Positions 9,617 through 17,761 of a DNA stretch of 38,169 nt are shown in pieces. The position numbers and the translations under genes were made by a program. The stretch lies in the NCBI GenBank assembly GCA_946479435.1, contig CAMLFX010000023.1, positions 1 to 38,169 on the forward strand. The letters run 5' to 3'. Position 1 is the stretch's first letter. The number at the start of each line of letters is the position of its first letter. A model generated the notes under the pieces. It was given only the letters and a program-made list of their open reading frames with translations, made no database searches and had not been told where the DNA came from. This stretch comes from an uncultured Sphingobacteriales bacterium. GTDB lineage: Bacteria; Bacteroidota; Bacteroidia; Chitinophagales; Chitinophagaceae.

Positions 9617-10304
9617 AGAAGCAAAGAATATAGCGCTGTTCGATGTGTGCGATACATTGTATTACTCTAATACAACTTTCGATTTTATATATTTCTATAT
9701 AAAGAATTATCGTCCTGAAAACCTGCCTAAGTTCAAAAGGCTATTGAATAAAAATTCACTGGGCTTTTGGTTCAATATTGCATTGGCTAAATTTTTAGGT
9801 AACGATGTAATACGGAACAGGGCAGTAAAAATGCTGAAAGGCGTTTCGAAGCAAGAGCTTTATAAAGCAGGCAAAGAATTTACTGAAGTGCTTACCTCGC
9901 AAAAAAAGATAGAAGAAACGCACAGGCTTATGGAAGCCTATCAGGGTAATGGTTACCAGATCGTTTTATGCTCTGCCAGTATCGATCCTGTAGTGCACAA
10001 TATAGCTGACGAATTAGACGCGGGGTATTATTGTACGATGCTTGGATATGATAATAAAGATATATGTACCGGTATAATAGTACGTGACCTTACCGGCAAA
10101 AAATATGATGCTTTACAACACGATATGGGCATGGCTGGCATAGGAGAGATAGCAGCAGTATCTGACAATAGCTCTGACAGGCCCTTGCTTGCTATGGCGC
10201 AGAAAAAGCATATAGTTGTGTATCAGGAGGCTGATAAAGATATATGGGGTGGAATGGATGGTAGCTTTATCTTACTAAAAAAACGCCCGTACTTATATGA
10301 GTGA
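9609..10304 (+). CDS. HAD-superfamily protein, phosphoserine-phosphatase-like (subfamily IB)
   Basis: The 231-residue protein has the HAD fold motifs: motif I FDVCDTLYYS (nucleophile Asp12, Thr16), motif II in VLCSASIDP, a motif III lysine in the GKKYDA region, and motif IV DNSSD. The second Asp of the usual DxDxT (position 14, general acid/base) is a Cys here. This may lower or change phosphatase activity. The gene overlaps its neighbours by 8 bp at each end, and the next gene encodes a divergent UbiA-like membrane protein. HAD and UbiA domains are known to occur fused in other bacteria, so the two products probably act on the same substrate, possibly a prenyl-phospho-sugar phosphate (inference). 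Alternatively it is a stand-alone sugar or amino-acid phosphatase. Confidence 0.8.
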   Translation: MAKEAKNIALFDVCDTLYYSNTTFDFIYFYIKNYRPENLPKFKRLLNKNSLGFWFNIALAKFLGNDVIRNRAVKMLKGVSKQELYKAGKEFTEVLTSQKKIEETHRLMEAYQGNGYQIVLCSASIDPVVHNIADELDAGYYCTMLGYDNKDICTGIIVRDLTGKKYDALQHDMGMAGIGEIAAVSDNSSDRPLLAMAQKKHIVVYQEADKDIWGGMDGSFILLKKRPYLYE

Positions 10305-11076
10305 GTTGCTTAAATATTTATTGCCATTCACCTATTTCTGGAGCAGCCGCCTTACAGGGAAGAAAGATTTTCTTTTTCACTTTTGGTATGAGTGGCTGAT
10401 ATGTGTGCTACTGCTTGCTTATAATTACGATTGGGATATTCTCCTCGCTATAAAGAATTTTTTCCTTGGTTATTTTGCTTTCATAAGTATTTATGAATTA
10501 GGCTACCTGGCTAACGATATCTATGCAGTTAGAAATGAGGAGAATCCGAGGCTGAGAATAAAGAACTTCAACCCATCGAATGCAATAATTGGCATCTGGG
10601 TTACTTTCAGGCTACTTGTGTTTGTAGCTATCGCGTACTATTTGCAGGTATTAACCAGCAATATATGGTGGTTCTTTTATGCTAGCCTTGCTGTCGTTTA
10701 TTATCTGCATAATGTTATTACCAACAAGCAACTGAAGCTTGCTACTTTCTTTCAATTGGCATTCTTCCGTTTTTTTGCGCCCATATTTATATTCCTGAAG
10801 CCTGAACTATGGCATCTCGTCTTACTGCCAGTGTTGATAGATTACGTACTATACCGTAGCCTTACCTATATGGATAGTAAAGGTTTGCTGAATATGCCGG
10901 ACAGACCGCTGATAAAATTCAAGATCAACTATTACCTCTTATTTTCTTTTATCATCATGTTTTTTGCTGCCTACCAGCAAAATTATTTCCCTATTATCAT
11001 ACACGCATACTATCTTGTTTTCTGGCTGGGCTTAGGTGTTATTGCTAAAAACAAGAACGCCACACAAAACGATTAA
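10297..11076 (+). CDS. Divergent UbiA-like prenyltransferase family membrane protein
   Basis: The 259-residue product has about seven hydrophobic segments and no signal peptide. In the loop after the second segment it carries ELGYLANDIYAV followed by NPRLR (residues 67-87). Position and composition match the first Asp-rich motif NDxxDxxxD of UbiA prenyltransferases, but only Asn73-Asp74 and Glu81 are kept. A later loop, YMDSKGLLNMPDRP, could be the second motif. UbiA members transfer polyprenyl groups, for example to ribose phosphate in mycobacterial DPPR synthase. Because the motif is degenerate, the assignment is tentative. The start overlaps the HAD gene by 8 bp. Alternatives are an inactive UbiA relative or an unrelated membrane protein. 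Confidence 0.6.
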   Translation: MSELLKYLLPFTYFWSSRLTGKKDFLFHFWYEWLICVLLLAYNYDWDILLAIKNFFLGYFAFISIYELGYLANDIYAVRNEENPRLRIKNFNPSNAIIGIWVTFRLLVFVAIAYYLQVLTSNIWWFFYASLAVVYYLHNVITNKQLKLATFFQLAFFRFFAPIFIFLKPELWHLVLLPVLIDYVLYRSLTYMDSKGLLNMPDRPLIKFKINYYLLFSFIIMFFAAYQQNYFPIIIHAYYLVFWLGLGVIAKNKNATQND

Positions 11077-11085
11077 TGTTCAAAC

Positions 11086-12432
11086 TTACCAGAAGAAGAA
11101 AAATTTCCGTCTTGGTGAATTGTATTTGAAGTACATGATAATAAGTGCCGCACCATAAAAGGGCAGGCATGGAATGCGGTAACGGGAAAGGGTACCGAAG
11201 TTGAATGATGAAAGCCCTACGGCAAACCCGAATATCAATGTGAAGATCAGGCAGAACTGTACGTTCGGGTCTTCAGATATAGCTTTCCATGTTTTTGACA
11301 GGCCTAGCGAAAAGACAACCTTAAGCGTCAATACTAATATCGCCAGAGCCTCAAATGCCGATAAGAATTGTATTATTTTTTTCGTTTCCCATATATATGG
11401 GCGAAATAGTGTTACGTTAACCGCAACCGGGAATTTTTTTAGCATGCCAACTATCGTGGGGTCAAATGCGCCAAGATCATACGTGGCGCTTTGATCTTGC
11501 GACGTTACATTAATCCAGTCGCGGGTGGTAACAACAGTATTGGCAACATTCTCTAAAGAATAGCGGCCAAGGCTTGCTGACAAGCGGCCGCTTAGCAATA
11601 TAAAGCCTATTACCATAATAGCTCCTAAAGACCCTTTGATCATGAAGCGTACCGATTTGAGCTTAATTGTATGCAGGTAGTTAAAAAGTATCCAAAGCGA
11701 TAAGGCCGGTGCAAATGCCATGAGAATGTACACCTTTACTTTGGCTAATAGCATAAAACTTAGTAGCCATAACGCTACATAGCTTAGTTTAAATTGCCGT
11801 ATAGTAAGCATGCGAAACGTGGTATATGTAAGCCACCCTATGGCAAACATGCATATTGTATCCTTAAATATACCTGAGCCCCACATGAATGTGCTGGGTA
11901 TAAAGAGCACTGCTATCGCCAGTTGTTTGGAAAGGTGTGGGTATTGGCCGGCAAAAGTGCGGTATAAAGCCCATACACCTGTATAAGAAAGTGCAGCAAA
12001 CAATACTGATGTTGGAAGGTATGTGGTAAAAGTGAAAGCACCTAAAAATGCGGCAAGCCGCTCAACGGTGAATTCAGCAGGTGAATCGTACCAATACAAT
12101 TGTGAAAGGTACTCAGCATAGTCGCCATCGTACCAATTGGGAATGTGCAGTACAAGCCCTAACCATTTAAAGACGGATTCTTTCATGGCGCTGTTGATTA
12201 TCTGGGTATGTTTAAAATATTCCAGCGTATCACCATAGCCACCGTAGTAGTATTGATAGAGCATAGAAATGCCAACGGCACCAACTATTTTTACGGTAAG
12301 GCCGGGAATGAAATAAGGCCTCCACGGGTGGTTCCATGGATAATATTTAGCACGTATTTTATAAGCGATCGTATATACAATAACTATGTAAAACGGCAAC
12401 AGGAAGTAATCTAATAATGTAATATATTGCAT
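11086..12432 (-). CDS. Polytopic membrane protein, Wzy/EpsG-like putative polysaccharide polymerase
   Basis: This 448-residue protein has about ten hydrophobic segments. After the third or fourth segment it has FIPSTFMWGSGIFKD, and near the C-terminus it has SRYRIPCLP (416-424) just before the last segment. Arg/Tyr/Pro clusters of this kind are found in EpsG and Wzy polymerases and in GT-C proteins. It is convergent with the UbiA-like gene (9 bp between stops) and divergent from the second amidotransferase gene (53 bp between starts). It may therefore be expressed separately from the main operon. A role as repeat-unit polymerase is inferred from topology and context only; catalytic residues cannot be named with confidence. 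Confidence 0.65.
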   Translation of the reverse strand: MQYITLLDYFLLPFYIVIVYTIAYKIRAKYYPWNHPWRPYFIPGLTVKIVGAVGISMLYQYYYGGYGDTLEYFKHTQIINSAMKESVFKWLGLVLHIPNWYDGDYAEYLSQLYWYDSPAEFTVERLAAFLGAFTFTTYLPTSVLFAALSYTGVWALYRTFAGQYPHLSKQLAIAVLFIPSTFMWGSGIFKDTICMFAIGWLTYTTFRMLTIRQFKLSYVALWLLSFMLLAKVKVYILMAFAPALSLWILFNYLHTIKLKSVRFMIKGSLGAIMVIGFILLSGRLSASLGRYSLENVANTVVTTRDWINVTSQDQSATYDLGAFDPTIVGMLKKFPVAVNVTLFRPYIWETKKIIQFLSAFEALAILVLTLKVVFSLGLSKTWKAISEDPNVQFCLIFTLIFGFAVGLSSFNFGTLSRYRIPCLPFYGAALIIMYFKYNSPRRKFFFFW

Positions 12433-12485
12433 GTACTATCTCTGGTTGAGCAATAAAAATAAACGTGATAGTATTATAAAGTATT

Positions 12486-14387
12486 ATGTGTGGAATTACT
12501 GGTTATTATGCATTTACAGCAAATTCCGTTGCCAACTTAACAAAAATAAATGATTCTACCGAAAAGCTCTTACTAAGGGGGCCGGATTCCGGCGGCACTT
12601 TTTGTAATGATAACATTGCATTAGGGCATCGCAGGCTTTCTATTATCGATACATCGGCCAACGGTAGCCAGCCTATGACTGATATTAGTGGAAGGTATAA
12701 AATTGTTTTTAATGGTGAGATATTTAATTATATAGAGCTATATAACACACACCTGGAAGAAAAAATACCACACCTCAAGTCCGAATCTGATACTGAAATA
12801 CTTTTATATCTGCTTATTGAATACGGCGCACAATGCCTTGCATGGCTAAGTGGTTTTTTTGCGTTTGCGTTTTATGATAGTGAAACCGGAGATGTGATAA
12901 TAGCGCGCGATAGGTTTGGGAAAAAGCCATTGCTATTTTACCGTAACTCAGAATGCCTTGCTTTTGCCTCCGAGATGAAATCGCTGCTGGCTTACGGCAT
13001 ACCTAAAGAGATCGACTATACCGTACTACATGAGTACTTGCAGCTAAACTATATACCACAGCCTAAAAGCATTTTTAAAGGTTGTGAAAGATTGATGCCA
13101 GGGCATTATATGAAGGCAAACAAGTTTGGAGATATTACTATCAGCGAGTATTACAAACTGGAGATACATAAGGAAAGATATGGCGATGATACTTATGAAC
13201 AAGCGCAGCAAAAAATAATTGATCTTTTAGATCAGTCAGTGCAGGAACGGTTGATAGCAGATGTACCCCTGGGTGCTTTTTTAAGTGGGGGTATCGATTC
13301 TTCAGTTATTGTCGCCCTGGCCACACGTCATACCCCGCATCTCAATACCTTTTCTATCGGGTATAAAAACAATCCTTTTTTCGATGAGACAGCATACGCC
13401 AGGCTTGTAGCAACCCGTTACAACACCAACCATACAGTGTTCTCATTGTCTAACAATGATTTTCTGGAGCATGTACATGACGTCCTCGATTATTTAGATG
13501 AGCCATTTGCAGATTCATCAGCTATACCTACTTATATACTTTGTAAAGAAACGCGTAAACATGTAACAGTTGCCCTGAGCGGAGATGGTAGCGATGAAAT
13601 GTTTTCAGGTTACAATAAACATGCGGCAGAATACAAGGTGCGGCAAAATTCGATAGCTAACTCTGTTATTAAAGCTGGCCTGCCGATATGGGGCATGATG
13701 CCACGCAGCAGGGGAGGGAAGCTTACTAATCTGTTCAGGCAGCTGCATCGCTTTGCTGAAGGGACCAGTATGACTGCTAAAGATAGGTATTGGCGTTGGG
13801 CGTCCATCAATACCGCTGAAAATGCAGCAGGCTTACTTAGTGAAGCTAGCAGGAAAAAAATTGACGTTCAGGCAGAAGGTGAACTACGTGATAAATTATT
13901 AGCTGCTATTGAAAGCAACGATTTCAACGAGGTATTGCTAACAGATATGAATCTGGTATTAACCGGCGATATGCTGGTGAAGGTGGACCAGATGAGTATG
14001 GCCAACAGCCTGGAAGTACGTTGCCCCTTTCTTGATTATAAGGTAGCTGATTATGTTTTTAGTATTCCGCCTCAATATAAGATAGATGGAGGCATGAAGA
14101 AAAAGATACTCCAGGATGCTTTCAGGCCTATGCTCCCCGAGGAGTTATATAAACGGCCTAAACATGGCTTTGAAATTCCTCTGTTGGGGTGGTTAAAGAA
14201 TGAATTGTGGGGTTTAATTAACGATGACCTTCTTAACGATAACTTTGTTGCAGAACAAGGTATTTTTGATGTAAGTGCTATTAAGAACTTAAAGAAAAAG
14301 CTTCAAAGCAATAATCCCGGCGATAGCCACGCCACAATTTGGGCGCTTATCGTGTTTCAACATTGGTGGAAGAAATACTATTTATAA
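12486..14387 (+). CDS. asnB: Asparagine synthase-type glutamine amidotransferase (second copy)
   Basis: This 633-residue enzyme has nucleophile Cys2 (MCGITG), RGPDSGG at 31-37, FNGEIFN at 75-81, and the ATP loop SGGIDSS at 267-273 followed by SGDGSDE. It is full length for the long AsnB type. It differs strongly from the copy at 5721-7580 outside the motifs, so the two are ancient paralogues or separately acquired. It starts 53 bp from the divergent Wzy-like gene and is followed after 95 bp by a GT4 gene. Either asparagine synthesis or amidation of a carboxylated sugar is possible. Location favours the polysaccharide role, but this is inference. Confidence 0.9.
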   Translation: MCGITGYYAFTANSVANLTKINDSTEKLLLRGPDSGGTFCNDNIALGHRRLSIIDTSANGSQPMTDISGRYKIVFNGEIFNYIELYNTHLEEKIPHLKSESDTEILLYLLIEYGAQCLAWLSGFFAFAFYDSETGDVIIARDRFGKKPLLFYRNSECLAFASEMKSLLAYGIPKEIDYTVLHEYLQLNYIPQPKSIFKGCERLMPGHYMKANKFGDITISEYYKLEIHKERYGDDTYEQAQQKIIDLLDQSVQERLIADVPLGAFLSGGIDSSVIVALATRHTPHLNTFSIGYKNNPFFDETAYARLVATRYNTNHTVFSLSNNDFLEHVHDVLDYLDEPFADSSAIPTYILCKETRKHVTVALSGDGSDEMFSGYNKHAAEYKVRQNSIANSVIKAGLPIWGMMPRSRGGKLTNLFRQLHRFAEGTSMTAKDRYWRWASINTAENAAGLLSEASRKKIDVQAEGELRDKLLAAIESNDFNEVLLTDMNLVLTGDMLVKVDQMSMANSLEVRCPFLDYKVADYVFSIPPQYKIDGGMKKKILQDAFRPMLPEELYKRPKHGFEIPLLGWLKNELWGLINDDLLNDNFVAEQGIFDVSAIKNLKKKLQSNNPGDSHATIWALIVFQHWWKKYYL

Positions 14388-14482
14388 TTTCATTATTTCC
14401 ATAAGTCATTTGCATTTTATAATATTACGCCTCGTAAAGTAAAACACTTTTTTACAAGGTTGCTGAATTCAAAACATAGTTA

Positions 14483-15688
14483 ATGGCTCGTCCTCGTGTG
14501 CTTAGAATATTGAATCGCTTGATAATTGGTGGTCCTGCCATTAATGCAACCTATCTTACAAAATATCTCGATCCGGAATTTGAAACCATGTTGGTGATAG
14601 GTGGTAAAGACGACCACGAGCAGGATGCCGTACACCTAACCCAACGCCTGGGTATTACACCTGTGGTAGTACCTGAAATGCGCCGCAATATCAACCCGAT
14701 AAACGATAGCCGCGCTTATCAAAAAGTAAAAGCTATTATTGAAGACTTTAAGCCCGATATAGTGCATACTCATGCGGCAAAGTCCGGTGTTATAGGTCGT
14801 ACTGCTGCAGAAGCTGCTAAAGTACCGGTAATACTGCATACTTTTCATGGCCACGTGTTTCACCACTATTTCAGCAAATGGCAAACAGATACCTTTATTC
14901 GTATTGAAAGGTTTCTGGCGAAAAAATCGACCGGTATCATTGCTATCAGCGAAAGCCAAAGACACGATCTTTCAACAGTATATAAAATATGCGAAGACGA
15001 TAAGATCAAGATCATTCCACTTGGCCTTGACCTGGATCTTATACAAACTGAACAAGATGCCAAACGCTTTATGTTCAGAAGTACTTATGGTTATGAAGAT
15101 GATGAAATTGTAATAGGGATAATTGGCCGTATAGTACCTATTAAAAATCACTCATTATTTGTGGAGGCTGCTGCAAGGGTTTTAGTTGAAACCGATAAGA
15201 GAATAAAATTACTTATTGTGGGTGATGGGGATATGAGGCCAAATATGGAACGTGAATTTGAGAACCTTAATATACCATACTCCTATTATCCTGTTGATAA
15301 GAAAATTTCCACCGCTACATGTATATCGTGGCAGGAAAATGTAGATGAAATATTAGCCGGGTTGGATATTGTGGTGCTTACATCTCACAACGAAGGCACA
15401 CCGTTATCACTTATTGAAGCGCAGGCAGCATCGCGCCCGGTAGTATCTACCAATGTAGGCGGTGTCAGCGATATAGTAATAAATGGCGAAACAGGGTATA
15501 TAACAGAGCCCGGCGATAAAGAAAGCCTTGCTGCTGCACTTATCAGGCTTATTGATAACCCCGAATTACGTAAAAGCTTTGGTCAGAAAGGAAGAATACA
15601 TGCTACTAACAATTTTTCTTACCAAAGATTGGTACGCGATATGGCAGCATACTACTACGAACAAATGGAGAAGGCTAAAAAAAGATAA
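14483..15688 (+). CDS. Glycosyltransferase family 4 (GT-B fold)
   Basis: This 401-residue retaining glycosyltransferase has an N-terminal glycine loop (LIIGGPAINA, 13-22), PDIVHTHAAKSG near 91-102, and HTFHGHVFHHYFS (119-131). That His-rich segment is characteristic of WbpH/PglA-like enzymes. The donor domain has IGRIVPIKNH and the E-x7-E motif EGTPLSLIE. It should act on the cytosolic face of the inner membrane on a lipid-linked sugar. The 95-bp upstream gap contains no convincing promoter, so it may be read through from the amidotransferase gene. Confidence 0.92.
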   Translation: MARPRVLRILNRLIIGGPAINATYLTKYLDPEFETMLVIGGKDDHEQDAVHLTQRLGITPVVVPEMRRNINPINDSRAYQKVKAIIEDFKPDIVHTHAAKSGVIGRTAAEAAKVPVILHTFHGHVFHHYFSKWQTDTFIRIERFLAKKSTGIIAISESQRHDLSTVYKICEDDKIKIIPLGLDLDLIQTEQDAKRFMFRSTYGYEDDEIVIGIIGRIVPIKNHSLFVEAAARVLVETDKRIKLLIVGDGDMRPNMEREFENLNIPYSYYPVDKKISTATCISWQENVDEILAGLDIVVLTSHNEGTPLSLIEAQAASRPVVSTNVGGVSDIVINGETGYITEPGDKESLAAALIRLIDNPELRKSFGQKGRIHATNNFSYQRLVRDMAAYYYEQMEKAKKR

Positions 15689-15756
15689 AGACGGCAAAAT
15701 GACACTTAAGACTAATATAATATTTTCTAACTTTATTAAAATATCCCCCATACCTC

Positions 15757-16851
15757 ATGTCTAGTAATCCAATTAAGGTCCTTTATGTGGATGACGAGGA
15801 AAATAACCTGGTTAGCTTTAAGGCTACTTTCCGTCAAAACTATACTGTTTTGGTAGCGCAAAGCGCTGGTGCGGCGTTGGATATTTTAGAGCAACATCCC
15901 GACATAAAAGTTGTTATTACCGATCAGCGTATGCCTGAAATAACGGGTATAGAATTCCTGGAGCAGGTACGTAAAAAGTATCCTAAACCTGTAAGAATGT
16001 TGATAACGGGTTATACAGATATTGAATCGGTTATTGGCGCCATAAATAAAGGGAATGTTTACAGGTATATTAAAAAGCCTTGGGTTGAGCAGGATCTTAG
16101 GGTGGCAATAGAAGAAGGATATAAGCATTACATGACCCATTCGCTGCTTATAAAAAAGAATGAAGAGCTGCAGAATGCCTACAATGCGCTCGATGAGTTT
16201 GCCTACAGTATAACGCATGGTCTTCGGGATCCTATTTTGAGCGTTATTAGCATTGTGGAAATTGCAAAAAATACAGAAGATGTTACTCCTGAAGTAACAG
16301 AGCTGCTGGATATGGTTTGCCAATCGATGCTACAATTAGATAGCTTTATTAAAAATACGCACGACTATCACAGGCTTACAACCGATGGTATGGAAATAAA
16401 GCCCCTCTGGGTGAAGGATGTGATGACGGGTATAGAAGATATATACGATATAGAAGCTGTTGTAAACAATGTAGCCTTTACAAAAAATGTAAAACAGGAT
16501 ACGATTGTCAATTCAAGCGAACTGGTACTGAATATTGTAGTAAATAATCTATTGGGCAATGCGTTTAAAAACTACGTTGGTGGTACCGATGGTAATTTTG
16601 TAGATCTTGATATAGAAGTAACACCCCAGAATATCATAATACAATTAAAAGATAACAGTACCGGCTTACCGGAATCTTACATTAAGGACGTATTTGAAAG
16701 CAGTGAAAGGCGCAATGAGGTTCACCGTACCACATTGAGCCTGCATAATGTAAAAGATGCAGTGCAGTTGATGGGAGGTAAAATTACCTATCATCTTGAA
16801 GGGAATGTGAATATTTATAAAGCCGAAATACCGGTAAAAAACCAAGCGTAA
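15757..16851 (+). CDS. Response-regulator receiver domain fused to a histidine-kinase-like ATPase
   Basis: The 364-residue protein begins with a complete receiver domain: acidic pair D12/D13, phospho-acceptor D56 (VVITDQRMP), T84 and K107 (IKKPW). A helical linker leads to an H-box-like SITHGLRDPI with His154. The ATPase part has an N-box-like NIVVNNLLGNAFKN and a degenerate G1 box KDNSTGLP, with no clear glycine-rich G2 box. It resembles Bacteroidota REC-HK proteins acting in phosphorelays, but kinase activity is uncertain. It lies 68 bp after the last glycosyltransferase gene and overlaps the next gene by one base. There is no DNA-binding domain, so any effect on the cluster would be through protein partners. 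Confidence 0.85.
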   Translation: MSSNPIKVLYVDDEENNLVSFKATFRQNYTVLVAQSAGAALDILEQHPDIKVVITDQRMPEITGIEFLEQVRKKYPKPVRMLITGYTDIESVIGAINKGNVYRYIKKPWVEQDLRVAIEEGYKHYMTHSLLIKKNEELQNAYNALDEFAYSITHGLRDPILSVISIVEIAKNTEDVTPEVTELLDMVCQSMLQLDSFIKNTHDYHRLTTDGMEIKPLWVKDVMTGIEDIYDIEAVVNNVAFTKNVKQDTIVNSSELVLNIVVNNLLGNAFKNYVGGTDGNFVDLDIEVTPQNIIIQLKDNSTGLPESYIKDVFESSERRNEVHRTTLSLHNVKDAVQLMGGKITYHLEGNVNIYKAEIPVKNQA

Positions 16852-17249
16852 TGAGCAGCGAAGTAAAGAATTTCATCATTGTTGATGACTATGCTTTCAA
16901 TAGTATGATAGCTGAGAAAATGCTAAAGAGCATTGCCCCCGATATACATTTCAAATCGTTTCTCTATGCACAGGAGGCGTTGAACTATGTTAAGGATAAT
17001 GATCTTGAAAAAGTCACTATTCTTATTGATATACAAATGCCATATATGTCAGGCTTTCAGTTTATAGAGGCATTCGAAGGCCTGCCCGACGAAAAAAGGA
17101 AAAACTATAGCATTTATATCTATTCTTCTACAGTAAATGAAGAAGATAAAATGAAAGCAAGTAGCCATGCAATAGTGAAGCAATTTTTGCCTAAACCTCT
17201 TACATTCGATGCGCTTAAGCAAATACTGGGTAAAGCTACTGCTGCTTAG
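16851..17249 (+). CDS. Stand-alone response-regulator receiver protein (CheY-like)
   Basis: This 132-residue single-domain receiver has acidic residues D12/D13 (IIVDDYAFN), phospho-acceptor D60 in ILIDIQMP, S93/T94 (YSSTV) and the conserved lysine K115 (LPKPL). There is no output domain. The start codon shares one base with the stop of the REC-kinase gene (TAATG), so the two are almost certainly co-translated and likely form a phosphotransfer pair. It is convergent with a lipoprotein gene only 3 bp beyond its stop. Confidence 0.93.
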   Translation: MSSEVKNFIIVDDYAFNSMIAEKMLKSIAPDIHFKSFLYAQEALNYVKDNDLEKVTILIDIQMPYMSGFQFIEAFEGLPDEKRKNYSIYIYSSTVNEEDKMKASSHAIVKQFLPKPLTFDALKQILGKATAA

Positions 17250-17252
17250 GTT

Positions 17253-17729
17253 TTAAGGAGTGATGTATATATCGGGTGTGGTAACTATGTTGCTTTTATG
17301 TCCCGCCCTGTCCAGTACTTGTATATCGAAGTGCAATGTATCGCCTTCGGGGTGGCTATCTCTTGCAAAAAAGTAAAACCCGGCAGATAAGATAATATCC
17401 CCTCTGCCGGAAATGCCCTTGCCGGCGTCTTTTATATCATTAGGTATTGGCGGTAAATACAATCTTAAGGTGTCTTCAGGCAAACCGGTATGCCGGCTAT
17501 CTATCATTATCACATCAGGTATGCCCGTATTCTCGTCGTTACCAAGGTCAGCATTATTGTCGGCTATTTTTAGAGATATAATTAGCGTATCTTCGATGAC
17601 GCCGGAACGCACTGTATTGGTTGACATACCCAATAGATTTATAACCGGGGCTTCAGGCCCAGTATTGCTTTTACCGCACGATATCAAAAACAAACTGAAG
17701 AAAGCAACTATACTCAGAAATCTTATCAT
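17253..17729 (-). CDS. Putative lipoprotein of unknown function
   Basis: The 158-residue product starts with a lipoprotein signal peptide: MIRF, a hydrophobic stretch, then the lipobox LISC with Cys18. The ATG at 17729 is chosen because the longer in-frame extension begins at a TTG. The mature part is rich in Asp and Gly and appears to be a beta-sandwich, with SLKIADNNADLGNDENTG and HFDIQVLDRAGHKS. This looks like extracellular Ig/cadherin-like domains, but no family is recognised with certainty. It should sit in the inner or outer membrane facing the periplasm. It diverges from the LuxE-like gene, with 32 bp between the two start codons. Confidence 0.75.
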   Translation of the reverse strand: MIRFLSIVAFFSLFLISCGKSNTGPEAPVINLLGMSTNTVRSGVIEDTLIISLKIADNNADLGNDENTGIPDVIMIDSRHTGLPEDTLRLYLPPIPNDIKDAGKGISGRGDIILSAGFYFFARDSHPEGDTLHFDIQVLDRAGHKSNIVTTPDIYITP

Positions 17730-17761
17730 ACATACCAAAGTTAATCAATGTGTCCTATAAA

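Noticed and set aside
6515..13300. Identical stretch in both amidotransferase genes around the ATP loop
   Set aside because: It encodes the conserved SGGIDSS motif and reflects protein constraint, not a DNA repeat.
14430..14459. Hairpin CCTcGTAAA/TTTACaAGG before the GT4 gene
   Set aside because: It is AT-rich with a mismatch and is not followed by a T-run, so it is too weak to call a terminator or leader element.
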